Shown here piece by piece: positions 33,957 through 42,312 of a stretch of DNA of 64,000 bases (its first letter is position 1; the number at the start of each line of letters is the position of its first letter). The notes under the pieces were generated by a model that was not told the origin of the DNA, did not search any database, and saw only the letters and a list, made by a program, of their open reading frames with translations. The DNA comes from Vulcanimicrobium sp035943995 (GTDB lineage Bacteria > Vulcanimicrobiota > Vulcanimicrobiia > Vulcanimicrobiales > Vulcanimicrobiaceae): NCBI GenBank assembly GCA_035943995.1, contig DASZBS010000053.1, forward strand, positions 13,183 through 77,182. Reading direction: 5' to 3'. The translations under genes were made by a program, and so were the position numbers.

Positions 33957-35483
33957 GTGGATCCGGTCAAGGACACCGCCCGCGCGATCGCGCGGGGCGT
34001 CAACGCGGGCGCCGTCTCGGCGGTGGAAGTCGCCGAGCGGCTGATCCCGCACGCCGAACGCGTCGACGAGCAGCTGCGCGCGTACCTCCAGCTGACGCCG
34101 GACCTCATGCGAGCGCACGCTCGCTGGGTCGACGAGCGAGTGGCCGCGGGCGAACGGCTGCCGCTGGCCGGCGTCCCGGTCGCGCTCAAGGACAACATGT
34201 GCGTCACGGGGACGCGCACGACCGCCGGCTCGAAGATCCTGCAGAACTTCGTCGCGCCGTACACGGCGACGGCCGTGCAGCGGCTGCTCGATGCCGGTGC
34301 GCTGCCGGTCGGCAAGACGAACCTAGACGAGTTCGCGATGGGTTCGTCTGGTGAGAACTCGGCGTTCCCGGCCACGCGCAACCCGTACGATCTCGACCGG
34401 GTGCCCGGCGGGTCGTCGGCGGGCAGCGCGGCGTCGGTCGGCGGGTTCGCCGCGACGCTTTCGCTCGGCAGCGACACCGGCGGTTCGATTCGCGAGCCGG
34501 CCGCCTTCTGCAACGTCGTCGGCTTCAAGCCGACCTACGGCCGCGTGTCGCGCTACGGCTTGATCGCGTTCGCGTCGTCGCTCGACCAGATCGGGCCGTT
34601 CGCCCGCACGGTCGACGACGCGGCACTCGCGTACGACGTGATCGCCGGCCACGACCCGCTCGACGCGACGAGCGTCGACCGCGCGGTCGAGCCCACCGCG
34701 GAGCACCTGCGCGAGGATTTGCGCGGCGTGCGCGTCGGGATCGTCAAGGAGTTCGGGCTCGAGAAGCTCGACGCGGCGAGCCGCGCGTGCTACGAGGCGG
34801 CGTATGCCGACCTCGCGCGGCTCGGCGCCGAGCTGGTCGAGGTGTCGCTGCCGACCGCGGACTACGGGCTGGCGACGTACTACCTGATCGCGCCTGCGGA
34901 GTGCTCGTCCAACCTCGCGCGGTTCGACGGCGTGCGGTACGGCTTGCGCGTCGACGGGGCCGACGTGGGCGAGATGTACGAGCGCACGCGCGCGCAGGGC
35001 TTCGGACCCGAGGTGAAGCGGCGGATCCTCATCGGGACGTACGCCCTGTCGTCCGGGTACTACGACGCGTATTATCTGAAGGCGCAGAAGGCGCGCACCC
35101 GGATCGCCGAGGACTTCGCGCGCGCGTTCGAGCGCTGCGACGCGATCGCCGCGCCGGCCGCATCGTCGCCGGCGTTCCGGTTCAACGCGAAGAGCGACCC
35201 GGTGACCATGTACCTGATGGACTACTACACCATCCCGGGCTCGCTCGCCGGCCTGCCCTCGCTGTCGGTGCCGTGCGGGGGCGCGGTACCCGAAGACGGC
35301 ACGCACCCGATGCCGATGGGCCTGCAGCTGACCACCCCGCTATTCACCGAACGCGCGCTGCTCGGCTACGCGCACGCCTACGAACGCGCCACCCTCCACG
35401 CCGAAAAGCTGAACGACAATGTCTCCCTGAGCTCGTCGAACGACAGTGTCACCCTGAGCTCGTCGAAGGGTGCGCCACGATGA
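33957..35483 (+). CDS. gatA: GatA, amidotransferase amidase subunit, with repeat-encoded tail
   Basis: 508 aa. Amidase-signature enzyme that releases ammonia from glutamine. The catalytic set is K78 ('VALKDN'), S153 ('GGSSAGSAA') and S177 ('DTGGSIRE'). GTG start with AGGAGG six bases upstream. The normal family end is near 'HAEKL'; the last 20 or so residues (a repeated '.VSLSSS'/'SVTLSSSKG' pattern) come from two tandem REP-like repeats at 35415-35475. The stop overlaps gatB (ATGA). Confidence 0.94.
   Translation: MDPVKDTARAIARGVNAGAVSAVEVAERLIPHAERVDEQLRAYLQLTPDLMRAHARWVDERVAAGERLPLAGVPVALKDNMCVTGTRTTAGSKILQNFVAPYTATAVQRLLDAGALPVGKTNLDEFAMGSSGENSAFPATRNPYDLDRVPGGSSAGSAASVGGFAATLSLGSDTGGSIREPAAFCNVVGFKPTYGRVSRYGLIAFASSLDQIGPFARTVDDAALAYDVIAGHDPLDATSVDRAVEPTAEHLREDLRGVRVGIVKEFGLEKLDAASRACYEAAYADLARLGAELVEVSLPTADYGLATYYLIAPAECSSNLARFDGVRYGLRVDGADVGEMYERTRAQGFGPEVKRRILIGTYALSSGYYDAYYLKAQKARTRIAEDFARAFERCDAIAAPAASSPAFRFNAKSDPVTMYLMDYYTIPGSLAGLPSLSVPCGGAVPEDGTHPMPMGLQLTTPLFTERALLGYAHAYERATLHAEKLNDNVSLSSSNDSVTLSSSKGAPR
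35415..35475 (+). repeat. REP-like repeat copies 2 and 3, tandem, in the gatA 3' end
   Basis: Two copies of the element share the core CCTGAGCTCGTCGAA, the second extended to GGGTGCG. They are in frame with gatA and reach to within five bases of the gatB start codon. The AGGG of the second copy may serve as the gatB ribosome site. Confidence 0.8.
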
Positions 35484-36979
35484 CGACTTCCGAGATGACG
35501 TCCGAGATCACGTCCGAACTGTTCGACAAGTACGAAGCGGTCATCGGCATCGAATGTCACGTCGAGCTCAAGACCGTGAGCAAGATGTTCTGCGGGTGTC
35601 CCAATGCGTTCGGCGGCGAGCCGAACACCAAGGTGTGCCCGGTGTGTCTCGCAATGCCGGGTGCGCTGCCCGTGCCCAACGCGACGGCGCTCGAGCACAT
35701 GATCCGCGCGGGGCTCGCGTTCGGCGCGACGATCCCGGAGCACTCGAAGTTCGACCGCAAGAACTATTTCTATCCGGACATGCCGAAGAATTACCAGATC
35801 TCGCAGTACGACATGCCGCTCACGCAGGGCGGCGTCGTGCGCTACTGGCTCGAGGACGGCTCGCGTGGTGAGTGCCGGCTGACGCGCATCCACATCGAGG
35901 AGGACACCGGCAAGTCGACGCACGCGAGCGCCGACGGGCGGCTCGCGAGCTCGACGTCGTCGCTGATCGATTTCAACCGCGCCGGCGTGCCGCTGATGGA
36001 GTGCGTCGGCGAACCCGATCTGCGCAGCGCCGACGAAGCCGTCGCGTTCGTCGAGACGCTCGCGCGCACGTTCCGCGAGCTGGGCGTGAGCGACGTGAAG
36101 ATGGAGGAAGGCTCGCTGCGCTGCGATGCCAACGTGTCGATCCGCCTGCGCGGTGCGAGCGAGTACGGCACCAAGGCCGAGATCAAGAACATCAACTCGT
36201 TCCGCAGCCTGCGGCGCGCGACCGAATCGGAGATCGCGCGGCAGATTCGCGTCATCGAGAGCGGCGGCCGCGTGATCCAGGAGACGCGCGGTTGGGACGA
36301 AGGCGCGGGCGTCACGCGCAGCCAGCGCTCGAAAGAACAGGCGCACGACTACCGCTACTTCCCCGATCCCGACCTCGTGCCGCTCGACGTCACGCGCGAC
36401 GTGGTCGAGCGCGTGCGCGCGACGCTGGTCGAGACGCCGTTCGAGCGCTACGTGCGCTACGTCGACGAGCTCGGGCTCGACACGAAGCGCGCGACGCAGC
36501 TCGTCGACGACAACGCGCTCGCGGTGTGGTTCGATCGCGCGGTCGCGGTGGCCGGCGGCAACGCGAACGCCGTGATGGCGTTCGTACTCGGCGACTTGTC
36601 GCGGCTGGCGAACGAAAGCGGCACGCACGTCGCCGCAGGCAAAGTCACGCCGGAGGCGCTCGGCGAGCTGGTGGGGCTCACGCAGTCCGACGCGATCAAC
36701 TCCAAAGCGGCGAAGCAGGTGCTGGAGACGCTGTGGAACGACGGCGGTTCGGCGAAGGCGGTCGTCGAGCGCGAGGGGCTGGCGCAGGTCAGCGACCGCG
36801 GCGCCGTCGAGGCGATCGTGGATGAGGTGCTCGCGGCGAACCCGAAGGTCGTCGCTGACTACAAAGCGGGGAAGACGAACGTGTTCGGTTTCCTCACGGG
36901 CGCGGTGATGAAGGCGTCGCGCGGCAAAGCGAACCCGACGCTGGCACAGGAGTTGCTGAAGGAGAAGTTGGGAGCATGA
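35480..36979 (+). CDS. gatB: GatB, Asp/Glu-tRNA amidotransferase subunit B
   Basis: 499 aa. It binds the misacylated tRNA and ammonia from GatA and performs the kinase/transamidation step. Signatures: 'YEAVIGIECHVELKT', 'CPVCLAMPGALPVPN' (metal-site Cys in 'MFCGC...VCPVC'), 'RKNYFYPDMPKNYQISQYD' and 'DFNRAGVPLME'. The C-terminal YqeY-like tail is present. ATG overlaps the gatA stop. Confidence 0.95.
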   Translation: MTTSEMTSEITSELFDKYEAVIGIECHVELKTVSKMFCGCPNAFGGEPNTKVCPVCLAMPGALPVPNATALEHMIRAGLAFGATIPEHSKFDRKNYFYPDMPKNYQISQYDMPLTQGGVVRYWLEDGSRGECRLTRIHIEEDTGKSTHASADGRLASSTSSLIDFNRAGVPLMECVGEPDLRSADEAVAFVETLARTFRELGVSDVKMEEGSLRCDANVSIRLRGASEYGTKAEIKNINSFRSLRRATESEIARQIRVIESGGRVIQETRGWDEGAGVTRSQRSKEQAHDYRYFPDPDLVPLDVTRDVVERVRATLVETPFERYVRYVDELGLDTKRATQLVDDNALAVWFDRAVAVAGGNANAVMAFVLGDLSRLANESGTHVAAGKVTPEALGELVGLTQSDAINSKAAKQVLETLWNDGGSAKAVVEREGLAQVSDRGAVEAIVDEVLAANPKVVADYKAGKTNVFGFLTGAVMKASRGKANPTLAQELLKEKLGA

Positions 36980-37251
36980 ACCCCTTCGATCGGATGCTGC
37001 AACGGCTGGGATTACAGCGTGTGCGCTCTCGGGGGCGCCGCGAGTTGTGGCAGCCGCAAATAGACGACGGCGGCGGCGACGCGGCAGCCGGCGGCGTCAC
37101 CGCGCGCTTGCCGAAAGTGCCGCCGCGGCTGAGCCCCGGCAACGCGCTGGCGATCCCGCGCGAAGAACCGATGGCGGACCTGTGCTCCGACGTCGTCATG
37201 TCGTCTGCGCCGAGTGAGAAACGCGGTCGGAGGCATTTGCTCGTCGCCTGA
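36976..37251 (+). CDS. Short hypothetical ORF after gatB
   Basis: 91 aa. ATG overlaps the gatB stop (ATGA), which favours coupled translation, but the sequence has no recognisable fold: Arg/Gly/Pro-rich with no hydrophobic core. Its stop at 37249-37251 lies directly before, and in the same frame as, the MazE-like remnant. It could therefore be a small real gene or readthrough into decayed sequence. Confidence 0.3.
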   Translation: MNPFDRMLQRLGLQRVRSRGRRELWQPQIDDGGGDAAAGGVTARLPKVPPRLSPGNALAIPREEPMADLCSDVVMSSAPSEKRGRRHLLVA

Positions 37252-37431
37252 GCGCTCGCGCGTGATCTCGATCTTCATGAAGGCGACCGCGTGACACTCC
37301 GCCGTATCGATCACGGTGTCGCAGTGGAGCGCCGACACGGCACGCGGCTCGCGGCGTGGCTGTCGACGGTGCGCGGACCTGAAGCGGAGATCGGTGGTGG
37401 GGCACCGATTGGGAACGAGGTGTTCGATTGA
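37252..37431 (+). pseudogene. MazE-like antitoxin remnant (N-terminal half missing)
   Basis: 59 codons open after the TGA at 37249 resemble the C-terminal two-thirds of a MazE/AbrB antitoxin. 'ALARDLDLHEGDRVTLRR' corresponds to 'ALA..L.L.EGD.V', and the end 'GGGAPIGNEVFD' corresponds to the 'G.PVG.EVW' tail that binds MazF. The N-terminal 'WGNS...R.P' DNA-binding half is not found in any frame just upstream. No start codon suits it except internal GTGs (for example at the 'RVTL' point). The stop overlaps the MazF-like frame, as in intact modules. Confidence 0.5.
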
Positions 37432-37705
37432 CGCCGATCGCGGCGACCTGATCATCCTCGATTTCGAACCGCAGGCCGGGCGCCAGCAAATGAAGCGGCG
37501 ACCGGCGCTCGTCTTGTCGCCGGCGGCCTTCAAGGGGCACGCGTTCGAAATTGCCCTACCCGCAGGCTTGCGCGTCAAGGGTTCCGTGATGGTGCATCAG
37601 TTGAAATCATTCGACTGGCGAGCTCGCCGCGCTACTGCCGACGGCAAGGCGCCGGATGACGTGATCGACCGCGCATCAGATGTCGTCAAAGAGGTTGTGA
37701 GTTGA
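37409..37705 (+). pseudogene. MazF/PemK-like toxin with internal deletion
   Basis: About 98 codons from a possible TTG at 37409; no ATG or GTG suits the family start. The N-terminal part is clear MazF: 'DRGDLIILDFEPQAG' and 'RRPALVLSPAAF'. It then jumps straight to 'HAFEIALPAGLRVKGSVMV' and 'SFDWRARRA'. The roughly 18-residue segment that normally lies between ('...GL...CPIT...KG', carrying catalytic Thr/Ser) is missing, with the frame kept. Endoribonuclease activity is therefore unlikely. With the truncated antitoxin before it, this looks like a decaying toxin-antitoxin pair. Confidence 0.6.
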
Positions 37706-37796
37706 CATCTCGCGGCCACGATCGATTTGGTAGCGCGTCGCAAGCCGTCGTTTCGAGCCGCTCCAAGCGGCGTCAGAGACCGCCGTAGCCGGGACT

Positions 37797-38222
37797 CTAC
37801 TGCAGCAGGACCATGACGGACGCGATTGTCACCACGAGCAATAGCAGCGCGAACACCGGCCATGCCGTTTCGCCGGCGGCGGAACGGCGGCGGGGTGCGC
37901 CGGCGCGGGCGGCGGGTGCGCCCGCGAGCACGCGGTCGAGGCCATGCAGCGCCATCGCCGTGCGCAAGGCGGGCGTCGTGGGGTTGGCGGCGAGCGCGAT
38001 GCCGGCTTCGCGCAGGCGGCGGAGGTTGCCGATCAGCGCGGCGACGAGCGGCGCGGGGAGGTGGGTGCCGTGCAGCTCGACCACGACCGGCGTGGTGCGG
38101 CCGTCGCGCAGCATCCGGTCGACGGACCGGGTGAGCGATCGGCCCGCGTTCGGGTCGTTCACGGACAGCGGGATGCGGACGGGCCGATCGTCGCCGGCGA
38201 AGTCCGAGTAGGCAGCTTGCAT
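37797..38222 (-). CDS. STAS-like protein with C-terminal membrane anchor
   Basis: 141 aa from ATG 38222. Residues about 20-100 have a STAS pattern: 'VRIPLSVND', 'TTPVVVELHGTHLPAPLVAA', 'LRRLREAGIALAAN' and 'ALRTAMALHGLDRVL'. The C-terminus is one transmembrane helix ('PVFALLLLVVTIASVMVLLQ'). The Ser/Thr phosphorylation site of anti-sigma-factor antagonists is not obvious. Tail-anchored STAS proteins are uncommon; a role in signalling is inferred only from the fold. Divergent from mutS2. Confidence 0.6.
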   Translation of the reverse strand: MQAAYSDFAGDDRPVRIPLSVNDPNAGRSLTRSVDRMLRDGRTTPVVVELHGTHLPAPLVAALIGNLRRLREAGIALAANPTTPALRTAMALHGLDRVLAGAPAARAGAPRRRSAAGETAWPVFALLLLVVTIASVMVLLQ

Positions 38223-38356
38223 GATCGGTGGTCTCCGTAACCCCGTGCCAGGACCGTAACCGAGGCCACCTACCAAACACTTACGGCCCGCGGTGGCCGA
38301 CTTACGAACGTCTGTCGGACGGAGGCGCCGTGCTCAAAGGCGAACCGGAGCGGGTC

Positions 38357-40765
38357 ATGCTGATCGACGAGCGCGGGCTCGACGTTCTCGACTTCCAGCG
38401 CATCCGCGAGCGGTATGCGGGGCAGACGCATGCGCCGCAATCGTACGCGCGGGCGCTAGCGTGCGAGCCGGCGACCGACTTCGAGGCCGTGCGCCGGCTG
38501 GTCGGCGAGACATCGGAGATGCGGGCGCTCGCGCAGGACGCCGGATTCTCGATGCAGCGGATCGACGACGTCGACGAGGCGGTCGCAACCGCGGCGCGCG
38601 GGGTGTCGCTGGCGGCGCGCGACCTGCGTTCGGTCGCCGACGCGCTCGGTGCGGCGAACGCTGCGGTGCGAGCGATCCGGGACGCGGAGACCGACGTGCC
38701 GCTGCTGCGCGCGCGGTGCGCGCCGTTTCGCGCGCTGCCGCTGATCGTCAACCGGATCGGCGACGCGATCGACGAGCGGGGCAACGTGCTCGACCGCGCC
38801 TCGCCGGCGCTCGCGCGCATCCGGCGCAGCGCGCAGCAGGCGCAGGACGACGCGCGCGACCGCGCCGCGGCGATCGTGCGGTCGTCGCGGTACGCGTCCG
38901 CGATCCAGGACGCGATCGTCACCATGCGCGACGGGCGGTACGTCGTGCCCGTGAAGGCCGAGTTTGCCGGCCAGGTGCAGGGGATCGTGCACGACACGAG
39001 CTCGTCGGGTCAGACGCTGTTCGTCGAGCCGCTCGAAAGCCTCGAGGCGAACAACCGCGTGCGCGCGCTGCGCGTGCAAGAAAGCGTGGAGATCGCGCGG
39101 ATCCTCGGCGAGCTGTCGTCGCTCGTGCAGGCGGAAGCGGCGCAGGTCGAAACCGATCTTGGCGTCTACGTCGAGCTCGATCTTGCCGCCGCGCGCGGTG
39201 CGATCGCGCACCGGATGCGGGCGATCGCGCCGGAGCTCGTGGACGAAGCGGTCGTCGACGTGTTCGAGGGGCGGCATCCGCTGCTCGACGAGCGCGCCGT
39301 TCCGCAATCGGTCAAGCTCGACGACGACGTTCGCATTCTGATCGTGTCCGGGCCGAACATGGGCGGCAAGACGGTCGCGCTCAAGCTCGTCGGACTCGCC
39401 GTGACGATGACCGCGTGCGGGTTGCACGTGCCCGCGACGGCCGCGACGATCGGGCGTTTCGAGCGCGTGTGCACCGACATCGGCGACGAGCAGTCGATCG
39501 CGCAGAACGCGTCGACGTTCTCCGCGCACCTGCGGCGGCTGGCGGAGATCGTCGATGTTGCGAACGATCGAACGCTGATCCTGATCGACGAGATCGGGAG
39601 CGGTACCGAGCCCAACGCCGGCGCCGCGCTCGCCGTTGCCGTGCTGGAGCGGTTCTTGGAACGCGGGGCGCGCGTCGTCGCCACCACGCACGCGACCGAG
39701 CTCAAGTTGTTCGGTGCGGATCATCCGCACGTCGCGAACGCGAGTGTAAGGTTCGATCCCGAGACGTACGAGCCGACGTACCAGCTCGACGTCGGGTCGC
39801 CGGGGCAGTCGCTCGCGTTCGCGCTCGCGCGGCGCATGCGGCTCGACCGCGAGGTGGTGACGCGCGCCGAAACCCTCCTGTCGAGCCAGGAGCGCGACTA
39901 CGAGCGCGCGCTCGCGGACGTCGCGGAGCAGCGGATTCGTGCGACGCGCGAGCGCGAACAGCTCGAGCGCGAGCGCGCGCATTTGCGGTCGCTCGAAGAC
40001 AACGCGCGGCGGCGTGCCGAGACGTTGGAGCGCGAGCGGCGCGAGCTCGCCAAACGGGCCGACGCGGAGATCGCGGAGACGTTGCGGCGGTTTACTGCTG
40101 AGCTGGAGCGGCGTGCCGCGGAGCGGACCGAGCGCGGTGCGCGCGCACCGCGCGTGACGCCGGGTCAAGCGGATTTGCTCGCACGCACGCTCGATCAGAT
40201 GCACCGCGAGCTCGGGCTCGAGGAGCGGCCGCAGCGCATGCGCGAGGGGGAGACCGCGCAGCCGGTCGCGGCCGGAGACCGCGTGCACGTAGCGTCGTGG
40301 GACCAGGACGGGACGATGTTGGAAGATCTCGGCGAGAGCGCGCTCGTGCAGATCGGCTCGATGCGGTTGACGGTGCCCAAGAGCGAGCTGCGAAGGCGAG
40401 GCGGGGCCACGCTTCGACAGGCTCAGGGTGACACTGGCGGGCGCGGTGACACGAAAGGGCGTGACGGTGGCAACAAGGGTGGGGAGTCTACGCTCGAAGC
40501 GGCCTCCAACGCGCAGACGCAGATCGACGTGCGCGGGAAGCGGTTCGTCGAGGCGGAGCCGTTGGTCGACCGCTGGATCGACGACGCGATGTTGCTGGGG
40601 CAGTCGCCGCTGCGGCTGATTCACGGCAAGGGCACGGGGCTGCTCGGCAAAGGCTTGCAGCAGTTTCTCAAGGCGCACCCGTTCGTGCAGAACGTGCGCT
40701 ACGGCCACGCCGATGAGGGAGGCGGCGGGGTCACCGTGTTTGAACTGCGCTCGCCGACCGCATGA
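38357..40765 (+). CDS. mutS2: MutS2, recombination/ribosome-collision ATPase-nuclease
   Basis: 802 aa from ATG 38357, with GGAG six bases upstream; this gives the usual 'DERGLDVLDFQRI' start. MutS core and clamp domains are followed by the ATPase with Walker A 'GPNMGGKTVALK' and 'LILIDEIGSGTEP'. A long charged coiled coil (about 515-600), a KOW-like segment and a C-terminal Smr endonuclease domain ('IDVRGKRFVEAEP', 'RLIHGKGTGLLGKGL') complete it. A REP-like repeat (40411-40436) inserts Gln/Gly/Asp-rich residues between the KOW region and Smr. It lacks the mismatch-recognition domain of MutS, as expected. Confidence 0.94.
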   Translation: MLIDERGLDVLDFQRIRERYAGQTHAPQSYARALACEPATDFEAVRRLVGETSEMRALAQDAGFSMQRIDDVDEAVATAARGVSLAARDLRSVADALGAANAAVRAIRDAETDVPLLRARCAPFRALPLIVNRIGDAIDERGNVLDRASPALARIRRSAQQAQDDARDRAAAIVRSSRYASAIQDAIVTMRDGRYVVPVKAEFAGQVQGIVHDTSSSGQTLFVEPLESLEANNRVRALRVQESVEIARILGELSSLVQAEAAQVETDLGVYVELDLAAARGAIAHRMRAIAPELVDEAVVDVFEGRHPLLDERAVPQSVKLDDDVRILIVSGPNMGGKTVALKLVGLAVTMTACGLHVPATAATIGRFERVCTDIGDEQSIAQNASTFSAHLRRLAEIVDVANDRTLILIDEIGSGTEPNAGAALAVAVLERFLERGARVVATTHATELKLFGADHPHVANASVRFDPETYEPTYQLDVGSPGQSLAFALARRMRLDREVVTRAETLLSSQERDYERALADVAEQRIRATREREQLERERAHLRSLEDNARRRAETLERERRELAKRADAEIAETLRRFTAELERRAAERTERGARAPRVTPGQADLLARTLDQMHRELGLEERPQRMREGETAQPVAAGDRVHVASWDQDGTMLEDLGESALVQIGSMRLTVPKSELRRRGGATLRQAQGDTGGRGDTKGRDGGNKGGESTLEAASNAQTQIDVRGKRFVEAEPLVDRWIDDAMLLGQSPLRLIHGKGTGLLGKGLQQFLKAHPFVQNVRYGHADEGGGGVTVFELRSPTA
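40411..40436 (+). repeat. REP-like repeat copy 4, inside mutS2
   Basis: Contains the core CTTCGACAGGCTCAGGGTG followed by ACACTG, the reverse complement of the 59785 copy. It is in frame and encodes a linker ('TLRQAQGDTGG') just before the Smr domain. Confidence 0.85.
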
Positions 40766-40787
40766 CGACCACCGTGACGACTACAGC

Positions 40788-41993
40788 ATGAGCGCCACGC
40801 CTGAACGCAGCGCGCGCGAGCGCGCCGAGTTTCTCACCGACGGCGCCGAGCACGTCGAATCGCTGAAGGAGCTTGCGGAGCGGCTCGAGCGCGGGCGGCC
40901 GCTGCGCGTGTATCTCGGGCTCGATCCGACGTCGCCCGATCTGCACCTCGGGCACGCGGTGGTGCTGCGGCTGCTGCAGCGTTTCGTCGACGACGGGCAC
41001 GACGTCATTTTGCTGATCGGCGACTTCACCGCGCGCATCGGCGATCCCAGTGGTCGCAACGCGCTGCGGCCGGCGCTGAGCGACGAGCAGATCGACGCCA
41101 ACATGAGAACGTACGCCGCGCAGGCCGGCAAGGTGCTCGACATGTCGCGCGTCACGCTGCGCTACAACGGCGAGTGGCTGTCGAAGCTCACCTTCACCGA
41201 GATCTACAAGCTGCTCGCACAAACGACGGTCGCGCAAATGCTCGAGCGCAACGACTTCAAGCAGCGCTACGAGAGCGGGTCGCCGATCGCGCTGCACGAG
41301 TTCGTCTATCCCGTCGCGGTGGCGTACGACTCGGTCGCGATGAACGTCGACGTGGAGTTAGGCGGCTCGGATCAGCTCTTCAACTTGCTGATCAGCCGGC
41401 CGTATCAGGTGCACGCCGGGCAGTTGCCGGAGATCTGCATCACCGTGCCGCTGCTCGTCGGGCTCGACGGTACGAAAAAGATGTCGAAGTCGCTGGGCAA
41501 TCACATCGGGTTGACCGACGCGCCGAACGAGATGTTCGGCAAGACGATGAGCATCCCCGACGAGGTGATGCCGCAGTACGCTCGGCTCGGTGCGTGGTGG
41601 TCCGCCGAGCGCGTGCGCGCGCTGGAGGCCGGGCTGCGCAACGGCGCGGTCGTGCCGATGGACGAGAAAAAGCGTATCGCCGGGGACATCGTCGCGTTGT
41701 ACCATGGGGCCGGCGCCGCCAGCGCGGCGCGCGACTGGTTCGAGCGCACCATCCAGCGCGGCGAGATTCCGGCGGAGATGCGGGAGTTGCCACTGGACGG
41801 CCGCAGCAAGCTCGTCGAGCTGCTCGTCGCCGCGGGGTTCGCCGAGTCCAAGCGCGCCGCGCAGCGGTTGATCGGCGAGGGCGCGGTGAAGGTCGACGGC
41901 GTGCCGGTCACCGATCCCGGCGCCCGCTGGACGGCGGCGGGGCCGGCGGTCCTGCAAGTCGGCTCGCGCAAGTTCGCGCGCATCATCCCCTGA
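40788..41993 (+). CDS. tyrS: Tyrosyl-tRNA synthetase
   Basis: 401 aa class I synthetase. HIGH-type motif in 'PDLHLGHAVVLR', tyrosine-binding region 'NVDVELGGSDQLFNLL', 'KKMSKSLGNHI' for ATP, and a C-terminal S4 RNA-binding domain ('ESKRAAQRLIGEGAVKVDG'). The 'HLGH' form and the length point to the TyrZ-like branch. ATG at 40788. Confidence 0.95.
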   Translation: MSATPERSARERAEFLTDGAEHVESLKELAERLERGRPLRVYLGLDPTSPDLHLGHAVVLRLLQRFVDDGHDVILLIGDFTARIGDPSGRNALRPALSDEQIDANMRTYAAQAGKVLDMSRVTLRYNGEWLSKLTFTEIYKLLAQTTVAQMLERNDFKQRYESGSPIALHEFVYPVAVAYDSVAMNVDVELGGSDQLFNLLISRPYQVHAGQLPEICITVPLLVGLDGTKKMSKSLGNHIGLTDAPNEMFGKTMSIPDEVMPQYARLGAWWSAERVRALEAGLRNGAVVPMDEKKRIAGDIVALYHGAGAASAARDWFERTIQRGEIPAEMRELPLDGRSKLVELLVAAGFAESKRAAQRLIGEGAVKVDGVPVTDPGARWTAAGPAVLQVGSRKFARIIP

Positions 41994-42022
41994 CCATCGA
42001 ATTTCTGGAGAAGAACCACATC

Positions 42023-42286
42023 ATGGCGAGCCACAACGCACCCTCGAAGCCCCCGGTCACGTACACGCCGGCCGAGCCGGTCCCCGGCCCGACGTTCAGC
42101 TGCCCGCGCTGCGAGCGCGTGTATCCGTATCCGGTCGACCACGGCGCGCCGCTGCGGTGCGAGTGCGGCTGGTGGTACACCAACCTGGGGCACGGGCGCA
42201 TCGTCGAGGAGTTCCGGCCGCGCATCGGCGGCGCGGCGACCAAAGGACCCGAGGCGGCTGCCGGTCCGGCGACCGGCCACCACTAG
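42023..42286 (+). CDS. Small zinc-ribbon-like protein
   Basis: 87 aa. A Pro-rich N-terminus is followed by a C-x2-C...C-x-C arrangement ('FSCPRCERVY', 'LRCECGWWY') that could hold zinc, then a disordered Gly/Ala tail. No family recognised. GGAGAAG lies upstream of the ATG. It is separated from tyrS by 29 bp, so probably on the same transcript. Nothing indicates its partner or function. Confidence 0.65.
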   Translation: MASHNAPSKPPVTYTPAEPVPGPTFSCPRCERVYPYPVDHGAPLRCECGWWYTNLGHGRIVEEFRPRIGGAATKGPEAAAGPATGHH

Positions 42287-42290
42287 CCCG

Positions 42291-42312
42291 TCAGGCCGAG
42301 CCTGTCGAAGCG
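42291..42312 (+). repeat. REP-like repeat copy 5, at the hslO 3' end
   Basis: Contains TCAGGCCGAGCCTGTCGAAG. It supplies the last codons ('ASTGSA') and the stop codon of hslO on the minus strand. Confidence 0.75.

Noticed and set aside
36976..37251. 91-codon ORF after gatB as a firm gene
   Set aside because: Kept only as a low-confidence feature: it lacks any fold signal and runs into a decayed module, although the ATGA overlap with gatB is suggestive.
37012..37578. Minus-strand frame beginning 'MKIEITRER' inside the mazEF remnant, like an antitoxin start
   Set aside because: The rest of the frame has no antitoxin pattern, and the plus strand shows matching MazE and MazF pieces in the right order.
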